NCBI GenBank assembly: GCA_947631445.1
Contig: CANRLN010000009.1
Location: forward strand, 1 to 49,936
Length of the DNA: 49,936 bases
Reading direction: 5' to 3'
From: an uncultured Clostridia bacterium
Lineage (GTDB): Bacteria; Bacillota; Clostridia; Oscillospirales; Ruminococcaceae
Shown: positions 7,703 through 17,129 of the stretch, piece by piece
Numbering within the stretch: position 1 is the stretch's first letter
Layout: each line of letters begins with the position of its first letter
Made by a program: the position numbers and the translations under genes
The notes under the pieces: generated by a model
Database searches by the model: none
Seen by the model: only the letters and a program-made list of their open reading frames with translations
What the model was told of the DNA's origin: nothing

Positions 7703-9781
7703 ATGAACGAAATTCCGGCAGAGTATAATCTACCGCTCCACCTTTTTCATCAGGGTGAAAACTTTCAAAGTGGAGATTTCTTCGGTTCACACAAAGGAAC
7801 AAAGGACGGCAAGGACGGATATTATTTCCGTGTGTGGTCGCCTAATGCCAAAAGCATAAATCTTATAGGAGAATTTAACGACTGGGACGAAGACGCAACC
7901 CCAATGCAACAGATTGCAAACACAGAGGTCTGGGAGTGCTTTGTTGAGGACGTTAAAACATTTGATTCATATAAATATTTAATTACAGGTAAAGATTATA
8001 AAAAAAGAGCCAAAGCTGACCCTTATGGTACACATATGGAAATTGCACCTGCTACGGCAAGCAAGGTGTATGATATAACCGACTGCCACAAATGGCAGGA
8101 CGAGAAGTGGCAAAAACAAAAGCAAATTAAGAATATTTATGAGTCTCCCATGAATATATATGAAGTACACCTTAATTCATGGAAAAAATGCAAGGACGGC
8201 AAGTATTACAGCTATATAAAATTTGCACAGGATATTATACCCTATTTAAAAGAAATGTCCTATACACATATTGAGTTTATGCCACTTGCAGAATATCCTT
8301 ATGAAGGTTCATGGGGTTATCAGCAGATAGGCTATTTTGCACCAACTTCAAGATTTGGTACTCCTGCTGATTTTATGGAAATGATTGACCTGTTCCACCA
8401 AAATGATATATCGGTTATTCTGGATTGGGTTCCTGCACATTTCCCCAAAGACGGTGCTGGTCTTTATGAATTTGATGGCAGTTGCTGTTATGAATATGCC
8501 GACCCACGAAAAAGAGAGCATCTTGCTTGGGGTACAAGAGTTTTTGACTATGGCAGAAATGAAGTTGTTTCTTTCCTTATCTCCAATGCAATTTACTGGA
8601 TTGAAAAATATCATATTGACGGACTTAGGGTTGACGCTGTCGCGTCAATGCTTTATCTTGATTATGATAGACGTGACGGGGATTGGACACCTAATGTTTT
8701 TGGAGGTCACGAAAACCTTGAGGCTATTGAGTTTTTCAAAAAGCTTAATTCAACGGTATTTTTAAGAAATCCCAATACTATAATGATTGCGGAAGAATCA
8801 ACCGCTTGGCCACTTGTTACCAAACCTGCGGATATAGGCGGTCTTGGATTTAACTTTAAGTGGAATATGGGCTGGATGAATGATATGCTTAAATATATGC
8901 AGCTTGACCCAATTCATAGAGCATTCCACCATGATATGCTTACATTCTCTTTCTTCTATGCTTTTTCGGAAAACTATATTCTTCCTATTTCGCATGATGA
9001 GGTTGTTCATGGCAAGGCTTCTCTTGTCAACAAGATGTATGGTGCAGACGTGGATAAAAAATTCGACCAGGCTAAACTCTTTCTTGGCTATATGATGGCT
9101 CACCCCGGAAAAAAACTTCTTTTTATGGGTAGTGAATTTGCACAGTTTAGAGAATGGGATTATGAAAGCAGTCTTGAATGGTTTATGATTGAAGATTATG
9201 AAAATCATAGAAACTTCCATAAATTCTCTAAAAATCTTAATAAATTTTATCTTGACCACCCTCAGCTTTGGGAAAGAGATTTCTCATGGGAAGGATTTAA
9301 TTGGATTGCAAATGACGACTATAAACAGAGCATTATAATATTTAGAAGATTTGACAACCTTGGAAATGAACTTATTGTTGTTTGTAACTTTGTTCCTGTT
9401 GATAGAGAAAATTATTCATTTGGTGTGCCTTTTGAGGGCGAATACACAGAGGTGTTTAATACCTCCTCGGTTGACGGCAGACCTATTACAAATGGAACTG
9501 TAAAATCAGTTGACACTCCTATGCATGGTTTTGAGAATTCTATTTCAATCAATATTCCTGCATTCTCAGTAATGTATTTTACAGTTGAAAAAACAGTAAA
9601 GCCGGCTAAAAAAAGCAAGGCAAAACAACCTACTCAAACAACATCTGAAAAAACAGATGTTAATATATCTAAGTCGCAAGCTGAAACTTCTGCTAAAACA
9701 GTAAATACCGGAAAGAAAAGCAAAGCGGCGAAGAAAAAATCAGCTAAAAGAGGGGCTAAATCCTCCAAAAAAAATAAATAA
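7703..9781 (+). CDS. glgB: 1,4-alpha-glucan branching enzyme (GH13) with Lys-rich tail
   Basis: Introduces alpha-1,6 branches into glycogen. The 692-residue protein has a CBM48-like N-terminal domain ([20 protein letters not shown], near residue 45), then the GH13 barrel: region I DWVPAHF near 245, region [17 protein letters not shown] with the nucleophile Asp near 310, the acid/base Glu in IAEEST near 370, and region [10 protein letters not shown] near 430. The C-terminal domain ends near residue 630. About 60 further residues form a low-complexity tail, first Thr/Ser-rich, then Lys/Ala-rich like histone H1; it is not part of the usual enzyme. A GGAGG site precedes the start. The stop overlaps an ATG in TAATG. 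Confidence 0.96.
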   Translation: MNEIPAEYNLPLHLFHQGENFQSGDFFGSHKGTKDGKDGYYFRVWSPNAKSINLIGEFNDWDEDATPMQQIANTEVWECFVEDVKTFDSYKYLITGKDYKKRAKADPYGTHMEIAPATASKVYDITDCHKWQDEKWQKQKQIKNIYESPMNIYEVHLNSWKKCKDGKYYSYIKFAQDIIPYLKEMSYTHIEFMPLAEYPYEGSWGYQQIGYFAPTSRFGTPADFMEMIDLFHQNDISVILDWVPAHFPKDGAGLYEFDGSCCYEYADPRKREHLAWGTRVFDYGRNEVVSFLISNAIYWIEKYHIDGLRVDAVASMLYLDYDRRDGDWTPNVFGGHENLEAIEFFKKLNSTVFLRNPNTIMIAEESTAWPLVTKPADIGGLGFNFKWNMGWMNDMLKYMQLDPIHRAFHHDMLTFSFFYAFSENYILPISHDEVVHGKASLVNKMYGADVDKKFDQAKLFLGYMMAHPGKKLLFMGSEFAQFREWDYESSLEWFMIEDYENHRNFHKFSKNLNKFYLDHPQLWERDFSWEGFNWIANDDYKQSIIIFRRFDNLGNELIVVCNFVPVDRENYSFGVPFEGEYTEVFNTSSVDGRPITNGTVKSVDTPMHGFENSISINIPAFSVMYFTVEKTVKPAKKSKAKQPTQTTSEKTDVNISKSQAETSAKTVNTGKKSKAAKKKSAKRGAKSSKKNK

Positions 9782-9795
9782 TGGCGGTGAATTTA

Positions 9796-10986
9796 ATGGT
9801 TAGTAAAAAAGAATGTGTGGCAATGTTGTTAGCAGGCGGACAGGGCAGCCGTTTGTATGCGTTGACTCAGAATGTAGCAAAGCCCGCTGTGCCTTTTGGT
9901 GCAAAATATCGTATTATCGACTTTACTTTATCCAACTGCATTAATTCTGGTATTGATACTGTTGGTGTTCTCACTCAGTATCAGCCGTTGGTTCTTAACG
10001 ACTATATCGGCAACGGTCAGCCATGGGACTTGGACAGCATTAAGGGCGGTGTACATATACTCCCTCCTTATGAAAAGGCAAGTGGTGGTAGTTGGTATTC
10101 TGGAACAGCTAATGCCATTTATCAGAATATTTCCTTTGTTGACAGATACAACCCTGAATATGTTGTTATTCTTTCGGGCGACCATATCTACAAAATGGAC
10201 TACAACAAGATGCTTAGCTATCACAAAGCAAAGGGAGCAGATGCTACTATTGCAGTTCTTAATGTTCCCATTGAAGAAGCTTCTCGTTTTGGTATTATGA
10301 TTACCGACAATGATGATAATATTATCGACTTTGAAGAAAAGCCTGCAAAGCCTCGTTCAACCCTTGCATCTATGGGTATATATATTTTCAATTGGAAGAA
10401 GCTTAAGCAATATTTAATTGAAAATGAAAAGGACGAAACTCAGTCCAAGGATTTTGGTAAGAATATTATTCCTAACATGAAGAATGCAGGCGAAAAGCTT
10501 GTTGCTTATAGATTTGATGGATATTGGAAAGACGTTGGAACAATCAAATCCCTTTGGGACGCAAACATGGATTTGATTAATCCTGCTATTCCAATTGAAC
10601 TTGAGGACGAAAGCTGGAAGATTTATTCAAGAAATCCTGTTCTTCCTCCACAGATTATTGGTTCGGACGCAACCATTAAAAATTCAATGGTTACTGAAGG
10701 CTGCTATATTAATGGTACAGTTGACAATTCTATGATTTCTGAAGATGTTACGGTTGGAAAAAAAGCAGTTGTTAAAAATTCTGTTCTTATGCCCGGTGTT
10801 AAGGTAAGAGAAGGGGCAGTTGTTGTTAATGCAATAATTGGTGAAAACACAGAAATTAAGGCAGATGTTCATGTCGGCGAAGATGAGGGCAAGTCTTTTG
10901 AGGAAACTCGTGTTGCCGTTGTTGGTCACAATATTACTGTTTCAAACAATGTTAAAGCTGAAGAAATTTTGAGAGAAAGTAACTAA
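9796..10986 (+). CDS. glgC: Glucose-1-phosphate adenylyltransferase, catalytic subunit
   Basis: Makes ADP-glucose from ATP and glucose 1-phosphate, the committed step of glycogen synthesis. The protein (396 residues from this start) begins [20 protein letters not shown] with the intact nucleotide-binding GGQGSRL motif, followed by [31 protein letters not shown] near residue 130, and a C-terminal left-handed beta-helix of hexapeptide-like repeats. The ATG at 9781 overlaps the glgB stop and is in frame, but GGCGGTG spaced 6 nt before the ATG at 9796 and the canonical N-terminus favour 9796. It is translationally close to glgB and paired with glgD. Confidence 0.95.
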   Translation: MVSKKECVAMLLAGGQGSRLYALTQNVAKPAVPFGAKYRIIDFTLSNCINSGIDTVGVLTQYQPLVLNDYIGNGQPWDLDSIKGGVHILPPYEKASGGSWYSGTANAIYQNISFVDRYNPEYVVILSGDHIYKMDYNKMLSYHKAKGADATIAVLNVPIEEASRFGIMITDNDDNIIDFEEKPAKPRSTLASMGIYIFNWKKLKQYLIENEKDETQSKDFGKNIIPNMKNAGEKLVAYRFDGYWKDVGTIKSLWDANMDLINPAIPIELEDESWKIYSRNPVLPPQIIGSDATIKNSMVTEGCYINGTVDNSMISEDVTVGKKAVVKNSVLMPGVKVREGAVVVNAIIGENTEIKADVHVGEDEGKSFEETRVAVVGHNITVSNNVKAEEILRESN

Positions 10987-11007
10987 AGGAAGGAGAGGAA
11001 TATTAAA

Positions 11008-12138
11008 ATGAGTTTAAATATGGGTAATGTTTTAGGGCTTATTTTTGCAAATATGCACGATATGCTTGTTAAAGACCTTACAGAAACAAGAACCACAGGT
11101 TCTGTTCTTTTTGGCGGAAGATACCGTCTTATAGATTTTCCGCTTTCTAATATGGTGAATAGTGGTATCACAAAGGTTGGCGTTATCACCAAATCGAATT
11201 ATCAATCTCTCCTTGACCATATCGGTTCGGCAAGAGAATGGGATATGGCAAGAAAGAATGGCGGACTTTCTATTCTTCCTCCTTTTGGTAATAACAACAT
11301 TGGTCTTTATAGAGGCAGACTCGAAGCCCTTAATGGTGCAAGAAGCTTTATCAAAAATGCAAGACAGGAATATGTTGTTCTTAGCGACTGCGATATTGTT
11401 ACAAATATGGATTTTCGTCCAATTGTTGAACAACACATTAAGTCGGGTGCAGATATAACTGTTATTTCTCATACTGACAACTACACAAAGGAAGAAATTC
11501 AAAGCTCAACCATGCTTTCGGTTGATGAAAACAATCGTGTAAATTCTGCCGGCATTCATGTTAAGTCGGTTTCTGGACGTGCAACCCTTTCCCTTAATAT
11601 GTTTGTAATGGAAAAAGATTATTTAATTAAGCTTATGGAAGATGCAGAAAAAACCGGAAAGTATAGCTTTGAAACTGATGTTCTTAGAGACCAAGTTAAT
11701 AAAATAAATATTCATGCTTATGAATATGACAATTTCTTTAGAAGAATTTATAGTATGCAAAGCTACTTTGATGCAAACATGGATATTATTAATCCTGAAA
11801 ACACTGTTAAGCTTTTCCCAGCAAACAAGCCTATTTATACAAAGGTTCGTGACAATGCTCCTACAAAGTATGGGGCAGAAAGCGAAGTTAAAAACAGCCT
11901 TATTGCTGACGGCTGCATAATTGAGGGCAGCGTTGAAAATTCTGTACTTTTTAGAGGCGTTAAGGTTGGCAAAGGTGCTAAAATTAAAGATGCAATTCTT
12001 ATGCAAAATACTGTTGTTGACGAAAACGTAAGCCTTGATGCAGTTATCACCGATAAAAATGTGAAAGTACATAATGATATTATTTTAAAAGGCGACAAGA
12101 AATATCCTATGTTCCTTGGAAAATCAGCAGAAATTTAA
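11008..12138 (+). CDS. glgD: Glucose-1-phosphate adenylyltransferase GlgD subunit
   Basis: GlgD is the partner of GlgC in Firmicutes; in studied cases it has little or no activity alone and activates GlgC. The 376-residue protein aligns with GlgC in RYRLIDFPLSNMVNSGI, LSDCDIVTNMDF and the C-terminal repeats. It lacks the GGxGxRL nucleotide loop: the matching N-terminus reads NVLGLIFANMHDM. That supports a non-catalytic or regulatory role. A GGAGAGG site lies before the ATG and the gap to glgC is 21 nt. Confidence 0.95.
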   Translation: MSLNMGNVLGLIFANMHDMLVKDLTETRTTGSVLFGGRYRLIDFPLSNMVNSGITKVGVITKSNYQSLLDHIGSAREWDMARKNGGLSILPPFGNNNIGLYRGRLEALNGARSFIKNARQEYVVLSDCDIVTNMDFRPIVEQHIKSGADITVISHTDNYTKEEIQSSTMLSVDENNRVNSAGIHVKSVSGRATLSLNMFVMEKDYLIKLMEDAEKTGKYSFETDVLRDQVNKINIHAYEYDNFFRRIYSMQSYFDANMDIINPENTVKLFPANKPIYTKVRDNAPTKYGAESEVKNSLIADGCIIEGSVENSVLFRGVKVGKGAKIKDAILMQNTVVDENVSLDAVITDKNVKVHNDIILKGDKKYPMFLGKSAEI

Positions 12139-12160
12139 AAAAATTTTTAGAAAAATAAAT

Positions 12161-12187
12161 ATTTTCCCCACTTTTTGTGGGGAAAAT
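12161..12187. repeat. Perfect intergenic palindrome between glgD and glgA
   Basis: ATTTTCCCCAC (12161-12171) and GTGGGGAAAAT (12177-12187) form a perfect 11-bp stem with a five-base loop. On the plus strand it is followed by A-rich sequence, not a T-run, so it is unlikely to terminate the glg operon. It may stabilise or divide the mRNA between glgD and glgA. Confidence 0.65.
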
Positions 12188-12237
12188 AAAAAAATAAAGT
12201 TTTAAAAAAAATCAAGAATAGAAAGAAGGTAAATCCT

Positions 12238-13662
12238 ATGAAAATACTTTTTACAGCCAGCGAGGCAAATCCATATATCGCTTCGGGCGGTCTTGCAGAT
12301 GTAGCAGGTTCTTTGCCTGCGGCAATTAATGCACAAGGTCACGATTGCAGGGTGGTTATACCCTATTATGGACAGATTAAGCAGGAACTTAAGGATAAAC
12401 TTACATTTATAACAAACTTTTCTGTACCGGTTGCATGGAGAAACCAATATTGTGGGGTTTTCATGGGGGTTGAAAATGGCGTAACCTACTACCTTATAGA
12501 CAACGAATACTACTTTGCAAGAAACGGAATTTATGGATTTTATGATGACGCTGAAAGGTTTATCTTCTTTTCCCGTGCAGTTCTCGAACTTATTCATCAT
12601 ATCGACTTTAAGCCGGAAATTATTCATTGCAATGATTGGCAGACAGCTCTCGTTCCCGTTTATTATGATATTTTTTATAGATATCAGTCGGGTTATGAGG
12701 ATATAAAAACAGTTTTTACAATTCACAATATCCAATATCAAGGTGTTTATGGTCTTGAAATTATTAATGATTTAATGGGTATTCCACTATATCATACAGA
12801 TATGCTTACATATGACGGCGACGTTAATTTTATGAAAGCGGCAATCGAAGTTGCAGATAAAGTAACAACGGTTTCTCCAAGCTACGCATGGGAAATTCTT
12901 GACCCTTGGTATTCCCACGGAATGGACAGGGCTTTATCGGGCAAGCAGTATAAGCTTTGCGGCTTTCTAAACGGTATCGACCAGAATTTATACAATCCCG
13001 AAACCGACCCTAACATTGCTAAAAATTATGGTCTTAACGACAAACTCGGCAAGAAAGTATGTAAGGCGGCTTTGCTTGAAGAAATGGGGCTTAAGGGTGG
13101 CAATCAACCGATTATTGGTATTGTTACACGGTTTGTTTCCCATAAGGGTCTTGACCTTATAAAATATGTTTTTGAAGATATTATAAATCTTGGTTATAAG
13201 TTTGCTATTCTTGGTTCGGGCGAAAAGATTTATGAAGATTTCTTCTCGGAAATGCACTATCGCTATCCAGACAGAGTTGGTCTTAAGCTTGGCTTTATTC
13301 CATCTCTTTCAAAGAAGATTTATGCAGGTGCAGATATGTTCCTTATGCCTTCCCAAAGTGAACCCTGCGGTCTTGCTCAGATGATTGCACTTAGATATGG
13401 CACTATTCCAATAGTAAGAGAAACCGGCGGACTTCGTGACAGTATTCATGATGCAGGAGCAGAGGGCGGAAACGGATTTACTTTCAAAACCTACAATGCA
13501 CATGATATGCTTGACGCTTGTCTTAGAGCAAGGGTATACTATGATGATAAACAGAAATGGAACAAGCTTGTAAATCATGCACTCAAGCAGGATTTCAGCT
13601 GGAAAAATTCAGCTAAACTTTATATAGGTCTTTACAATGAACTAACCTGTTTCATACAATAA
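12238..13662 (+). CDS. glgA: Glycogen synthase (ADP-glucose type, GT5)
   Basis: Transfers glucose from ADP-glucose to the growing alpha-1,4 glucan. The 474-residue protein has the GT5 N-terminal domain (MKILFTASEANPYIASGGLADVAG split as start motif and glycine loop), FTIHNIQYQGVYG near residue 160, and the C-terminal GT-B motif MPSQSEPCGLAQMIALRYG near residue 370, where the conserved Glu lies. The loop that reads KTGGL in E. coli GlgA, whose Lys contacts ADP-glucose, reads ASGGL here. From memory this variant recurs in clostridial GlgA, so I do not treat it as inactivating. GAAGG precedes the ATG. It closes the glgBCDA operon. Confidence 0.95.
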   Translation: MKILFTASEANPYIASGGLADVAGSLPAAINAQGHDCRVVIPYYGQIKQELKDKLTFITNFSVPVAWRNQYCGVFMGVENGVTYYLIDNEYYFARNGIYGFYDDAERFIFFSRAVLELIHHIDFKPEIIHCNDWQTALVPVYYDIFYRYQSGYEDIKTVFTIHNIQYQGVYGLEIINDLMGIPLYHTDMLTYDGDVNFMKAAIEVADKVTTVSPSYAWEILDPWYSHGMDRALSGKQYKLCGFLNGIDQNLYNPETDPNIAKNYGLNDKLGKKVCKAALLEEMGLKGGNQPIIGIVTRFVSHKGLDLIKYVFEDIINLGYKFAILGSGEKIYEDFFSEMHYRYPDRVGLKLGFIPSLSKKIYAGADMFLMPSQSEPCGLAQMIALRYGTIPIVRETGGLRDSIHDAGAEGGNGFTFKTYNAHDMLDACLRARVYYDDKQKWNKLVNHALKQDFSWKNSAKLYIGLYNELTCFIQ

Positions 13663-13731
13663 TATAATTAATATCTGTTGTTGTTTTAATCTTAACTTAT
13701 TGGAATGTAAATGTTTCACACAATAACTTTT

Positions 13732-13769
13732 ATCCCCTTAGGGCATTTTAGCCTTAAGGGGATTTTTTT
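13732..13769. terminator. Intrinsic terminator after glgA
   Basis: ATCCCCTTA-GGC pairs with GCC-TTAAGGGGAT around ATTTTA and is followed by a run of seven T on the plus strand. It separates the convergent glgA and phosphoesterase genes. Confidence 0.85.
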
Positions 13770-13786
13770 ATAAAAAAATATAAAAC

Positions 13787-14296
13787 CTAATCATTTAATT
13801 CTGCAATCTGCCTTTTTATCTCCTCAAAATCAATGGGAGTATAGTTTATTCGTTCGGCACTGACGCAAAAACTATTTTTTGAAACTGTCTTATAGAGTGG
13901 GCTTGCATGAACGTGACCAAAAATATTGGCATATGGCATATTTTCATTTAGATAAATAGGTTCATGAGAGAGAATATAAAAATCCTCAAAAATAATAGGA
14001 AATCTTGAGGATTCATCAAACCCTAAATTTCTATAAACGGCAGGTGAATTGCGGTCGTGGTTGCCTAAAATTAAATATTTCACTCCATTAAGCGAATGAA
14101 TAATTTCAGCAGTTTTGTTATTACTATAAAAAGAAAAATCCCCAAGCATAAAAATCCTATCCGACTTTGAAACGGTGTTGTTCCAATTGTCTATAATTTT
14201 TTTATCCATCTGCTCAACCGTTTCAAAGGGGCGGTTTTCATAGTTTATTATATTTTTGTGTCCAAAATGAGTGTCGGCTATAAAAAAGTTTTTCAT
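13787..14296 (-). CDS. Calcineurin-like metallophosphoesterase
   Basis: A 169-residue stand-alone metallophosphoesterase. The metal-ligand motifs are all visible: ADTHFGH at residues 7-13, MLGDFSF near 50, LGNHDRN near 76, LSHEP near 109, and FGHVHASP near 125. It therefore should be an active phosphodiesterase or monoesterase, but the substrate cannot be read from sequence. Similar short proteins occur both in phages and in bacterial chromosomes. It is transcribed alone, convergent with glgA and downstream of the cellulase gene. Confidence 0.85.
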   Translation of the reverse strand: MKNFFIADTHFGHKNIINYENRPFETVEQMDKKIIDNWNNTVSKSDRIFMLGDFSFYSNNKTAEIIHSLNGVKYLILGNHDRNSPAVYRNLGFDESSRFPIIFEDFYILSHEPIYLNENMPYANIFGHVHASPLYKTVSKNSFCVSAERINYTPIDFEEIKRQIAELND

Positions 14297-14340
14297 AATC
14301 TATCACCTGCTTTTTATTATATATAATAAAATATTTTTGC

Positions 14341-14363
14341 TTCTCCCACTTATGGTGGGAGAA
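14341..14363. repeat. Short intergenic palindrome
   Basis: TTCTCCCAC and GTGGGAGAA form a perfect 9-bp stem around TTATG. It lies between the cellulase stop and the phosphoesterase start. The T-rich stretch on the minus strand begins only after GC-AAAA, so terminator function is weak. It is one of the clearest members of the dispersed palindrome family. Confidence 0.65.
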
Positions 14364-14412
14364 ACAATTAATTAAAATCAACTTATGGTTTTAGTCAAAT
14401 CAAAGGCTTAAT

Positions 14413-17079
14413 TTATTTTTTAAGTTTTCCGCAAACCTCTTTGCCGTCTATAATAACACACATTTTTTCAGCATTATTTTTGCTATAATCGTTGTTCATG
14501 TTAAAGTCGCTCCAGTTTTCTTTTGAAATTCTAACCTGCACCGACCATTCGGCGGAGGGAGCAAGGGTAGCGGAATTTTTAAGCGAAATAACACAAGCCT
14601 TGCTTGCTGTTTCGTCTTTGGTTTTAATATCCTCAAATTCACCGACAATATCGCTAACCTGAGTGTAGCTGTCGCCGTTCACTATTGCCGAATTGTCGCA
14701 ATAGAAATTAAGTTTGTCGTCACTGTCGGGAGAGAAATAATAATAAATTTTAGCCTTTGACAGGTCAATATCAGATTTTCCCGTGTTTTTAAGTTTTGCG
14801 GTAAAGCTTATGGTATTTCCACTCTGCTGACCTTGTTCAATTGAAAGAGAAACATTGTCGCCCTTTGCAGATTTTTTGGATTCAGCCTTGCTGTCAGCTT
14901 TACTATTATCCTTTTTATCTGCTTTTTCTTTTTTGTCAGCATCTTTCTTGCTGTTGTCTTTAGTGTCTTTTTTGTCGCTGGGTTCACTTCCAAACACAAG
15001 CTCGCCGTTTTCATACATTGCCATATCTTCAGCAGAAACAAGCTCACCCTTTGCAGAATTTTCAAGAGCAGTAAAAGACGGGTCATTTGAATTATCCCAA
15101 GCATTGCCACTATTGGCAAGTCTAAATTGAATTTCATTTTTAAAGCTACTTTGAGAACCTGGAGCAAAATTTTCGCCGTCAAAGCTTATTTCAACATAAT
15201 ATAAATTTTTGTCTTTGTTCCATGGTTTAAGTTCGCTTATGGTTGTGCCATCATCGGCAAAGTTGGCGGTAACCGTTATGTCTTTTTCTGAACCGCCGTC
15301 CTCAAAAACTTCCGAAAGGTCAACAAAATATCTCATGCAAACATCGCTTGAATTTCTTGCACACCATGCAGTTTTATTGTAAGCAACCGCCTTTATTTCA
15401 ACAAAGTTTTCGCCGTCAACGTTGACGCAATATTCAGCGGAATATTCCTCGCCTATATCCTCAACTGCTCCAAAGTTTTCAATCGTTTGCCCTTTGAAAT
15501 CGTTGTAGAATAGAGCCAATGCACCTGTAAATCCTGCGTTATAATCGCAAGCCACTTCATTTGTGGTATAGTTGGAAACCTCATCGGTATATTCATCGTT
15601 GTTGTTTGGTCCTCCAACCAATGCACCATAAAGGGTGTGTCGGCTTTCTGCTGGTTCATTCATATTGTCACACCAAGACCCTTGAGAGGTTCTGTGGTGA
15701 GGGTGCTGTGGAGAATTTTCTCCAAATCCCACAACAAAACTTCTTCCGCTTGAGCCAAGAGCGTAATTTACCTGACTTAAAGCAAAATCAGAATATTCTT
15801 TTGCTTTGTCTTTGGGGCAGTTGTCATAGGTGGAATAAAGCTTTGCAATAAAAGCGGAGGTTGTGGCATATCTAAGCGAACCCCATTGGTCGGCAAAAGC
15901 AAGCCCCTTTGGTGTATATTCTATATCGTTTAGCCAATAATTCAAGTTAGCTTGAATATTTTCTTGATATTTTTTATCATCGGTTAGTTTGCAAAGTAAC
16001 AGGTTTGCACCGGTGGAAACGTCGTCCCAACATTGTGTCCACTTTGGGTTGTATTCTATTTTATCCATATATTTTTTAGCATCTTCAAGATATTGCTTGT
16101 CACCAGTTGCAATATAAAGCCAACAAGCCGACCAAGAAAGTTCGTCATAAAATCCGCTCCATGAGTTATAAAAGCCGTTTGCGGCGGTGTAGCCGTCATC
16201 TGAAAGGGTTTCGGCAGAAAATTCATAAAGGCTCTTTGCGTGTTTAAGGCAAAGTTCTGAATATTTTTTGTCTTTATCTTTAAATACAACCGAACAAGCT
16301 GCAAGCGAGGCGGCAGCCTCTCCACAAACGGCAGAACCGCCGTCTTTGTCGGTTACAAAATAGCTGGGACGTTCCATTTTCATAACCTCGCAAGCTCCCC
16401 ACCAACCGTGGTCTGCTCCACCGTCACCAACCTGATAATAATATATATTATCCTTTGGGTGACATTTTATAAGATAGTCATTAACCCATTTTATGGTGTC
16501 AAGGGCATAATTCAGTTGACCCGATTTTTTGTAAGCGTCCTTTGTTTCATACACCGACCATGCAAGCATAGCCGAAGTGTACGCCATTGGCAGATTAAAT
16601 TTAACATTATCGCCTGCATCATAAAGTCCGCCGGTAAGGTCAACATTGTTGTCCGCTCCGTCATTCAGTCCAGAATCTCCACGCCAATTGCATCTGGTTT
16701 CTTTTGGGAGTTTTCCACTTCGCTGAAGTTCATAGAAAAGCAGGGATTTTTGTAAAGCCTCGCCATAGTTATAATCGCCCGTTCCCTTTTCGCCAACATA
16801 TTTATCCGCCTTTTCGGAAAATTTACCATTAGAAGTTTTGATTACTTTGTTATCTTCTTTTTTATCAATTTTACTGTCAGTTTCGGTTTTACTGTCGGTT
16901 TTGCTTTCAGCTTTGATGTTTTGAGCATCTTGATTATCCGTTGTGCCTGTTTCTTCGCTTGAGGTTGGTTTTGGAATAACACTATCGCTTTCAATCTTTG
17001 CACCGTTGCAGGAGCATAAAGTTAATGTAGTCACCATTGCCATTATTCCAGACAATATTCTTAAATTTTGTTTTTTCAT
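14413..17079 (-). CDS. GH9 endoglucanase lipoprotein with CBM3c and CBM3
   Basis: A cellulase predicted to be tethered to the outer face of the membrane. The N-terminus is a lipoprotein signal peptide with lipidation Cys24 (L-C-S-C), then a Ser/Thr/Lys-rich linker to about residue 95. The GH9 domain (about 100-545) has the catalytic Asp pair in LYDAGDNVKFNLPMA, the HHRTSQGSW motif, and the signature with acid Glu in TTNEVACDYNAGF. A CBM3c-like module (about 555-700) follows, as in processive GH9 enzymes, then a Lys/Asp-rich linker (about 705-760) and a C-terminal CBM3-like module ending with WSDFNMNNDYS. There is no dockerin. It lies 50 nt after malQ in the same orientation. Confidence 0.9.
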   Translation of the reverse strand: MKKQNLRILSGIMAMVTTLTLCSCNGAKIESDSVIPKPTSSEETGTTDNQDAQNIKAESKTDSKTETDSKIDKKEDNKVIKTSNGKFSEKADKYVGEKGTGDYNYGEALQKSLLFYELQRSGKLPKETRCNWRGDSGLNDGADNNVDLTGGLYDAGDNVKFNLPMAYTSAMLAWSVYETKDAYKKSGQLNYALDTIKWVNDYLIKCHPKDNIYYYQVGDGGADHGWWGACEVMKMERPSYFVTDKDGGSAVCGEAAASLAACSVVFKDKDKKYSELCLKHAKSLYEFSAETLSDDGYTAANGFYNSWSGFYDELSWSACWLYIATGDKQYLEDAKKYMDKIEYNPKWTQCWDDVSTGANLLLCKLTDDKKYQENIQANLNYWLNDIEYTPKGLAFADQWGSLRYATTSAFIAKLYSTYDNCPKDKAKEYSDFALSQVNYALGSSGRSFVVGFGENSPQHPHHRTSQGSWCDNMNEPAESRHTLYGALVGGPNNNDEYTDEVSNYTTNEVACDYNAGFTGALALFYNDFKGQTIENFGAVEDIGEEYSAEYCVNVDGENFVEIKAVAYNKTAWCARNSSDVCMRYFVDLSEVFEDGGSEKDITVTANFADDGTTISELKPWNKDKNLYYVEISFDGENFAPGSQSSFKNEIQFRLANSGNAWDNSNDPSFTALENSAKGELVSAEDMAMYENGELVFGSEPSDKKDTKDNSKKDADKKEKADKKDNSKADSKAESKKSAKGDNVSLSIEQGQQSGNTISFTAKLKNTGKSDIDLSKAKIYYYFSPDSDDKLNFYCDNSAIVNGDSYTQVSDIVGEFEDIKTKDETASKACVISLKNSATLAPSAEWSVQVRISKENWSDFNMNNDYSKNNAEKMCVIIDGKEVCGKLKK

Positions 17080-17129
17080 GTATTTTCCCTCTTTTAAGTA
17101 TATTTAAATAAAAAATAATTACCCTTTTA

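Noticed and set aside
12238-12330. GlgA inactivation because KTGGL reads ASGGL
   Set aside because: The rest of GT5 is intact and, from memory, this variant is common in clostridial glycogen synthases, so it is not strong evidence for loss of function.
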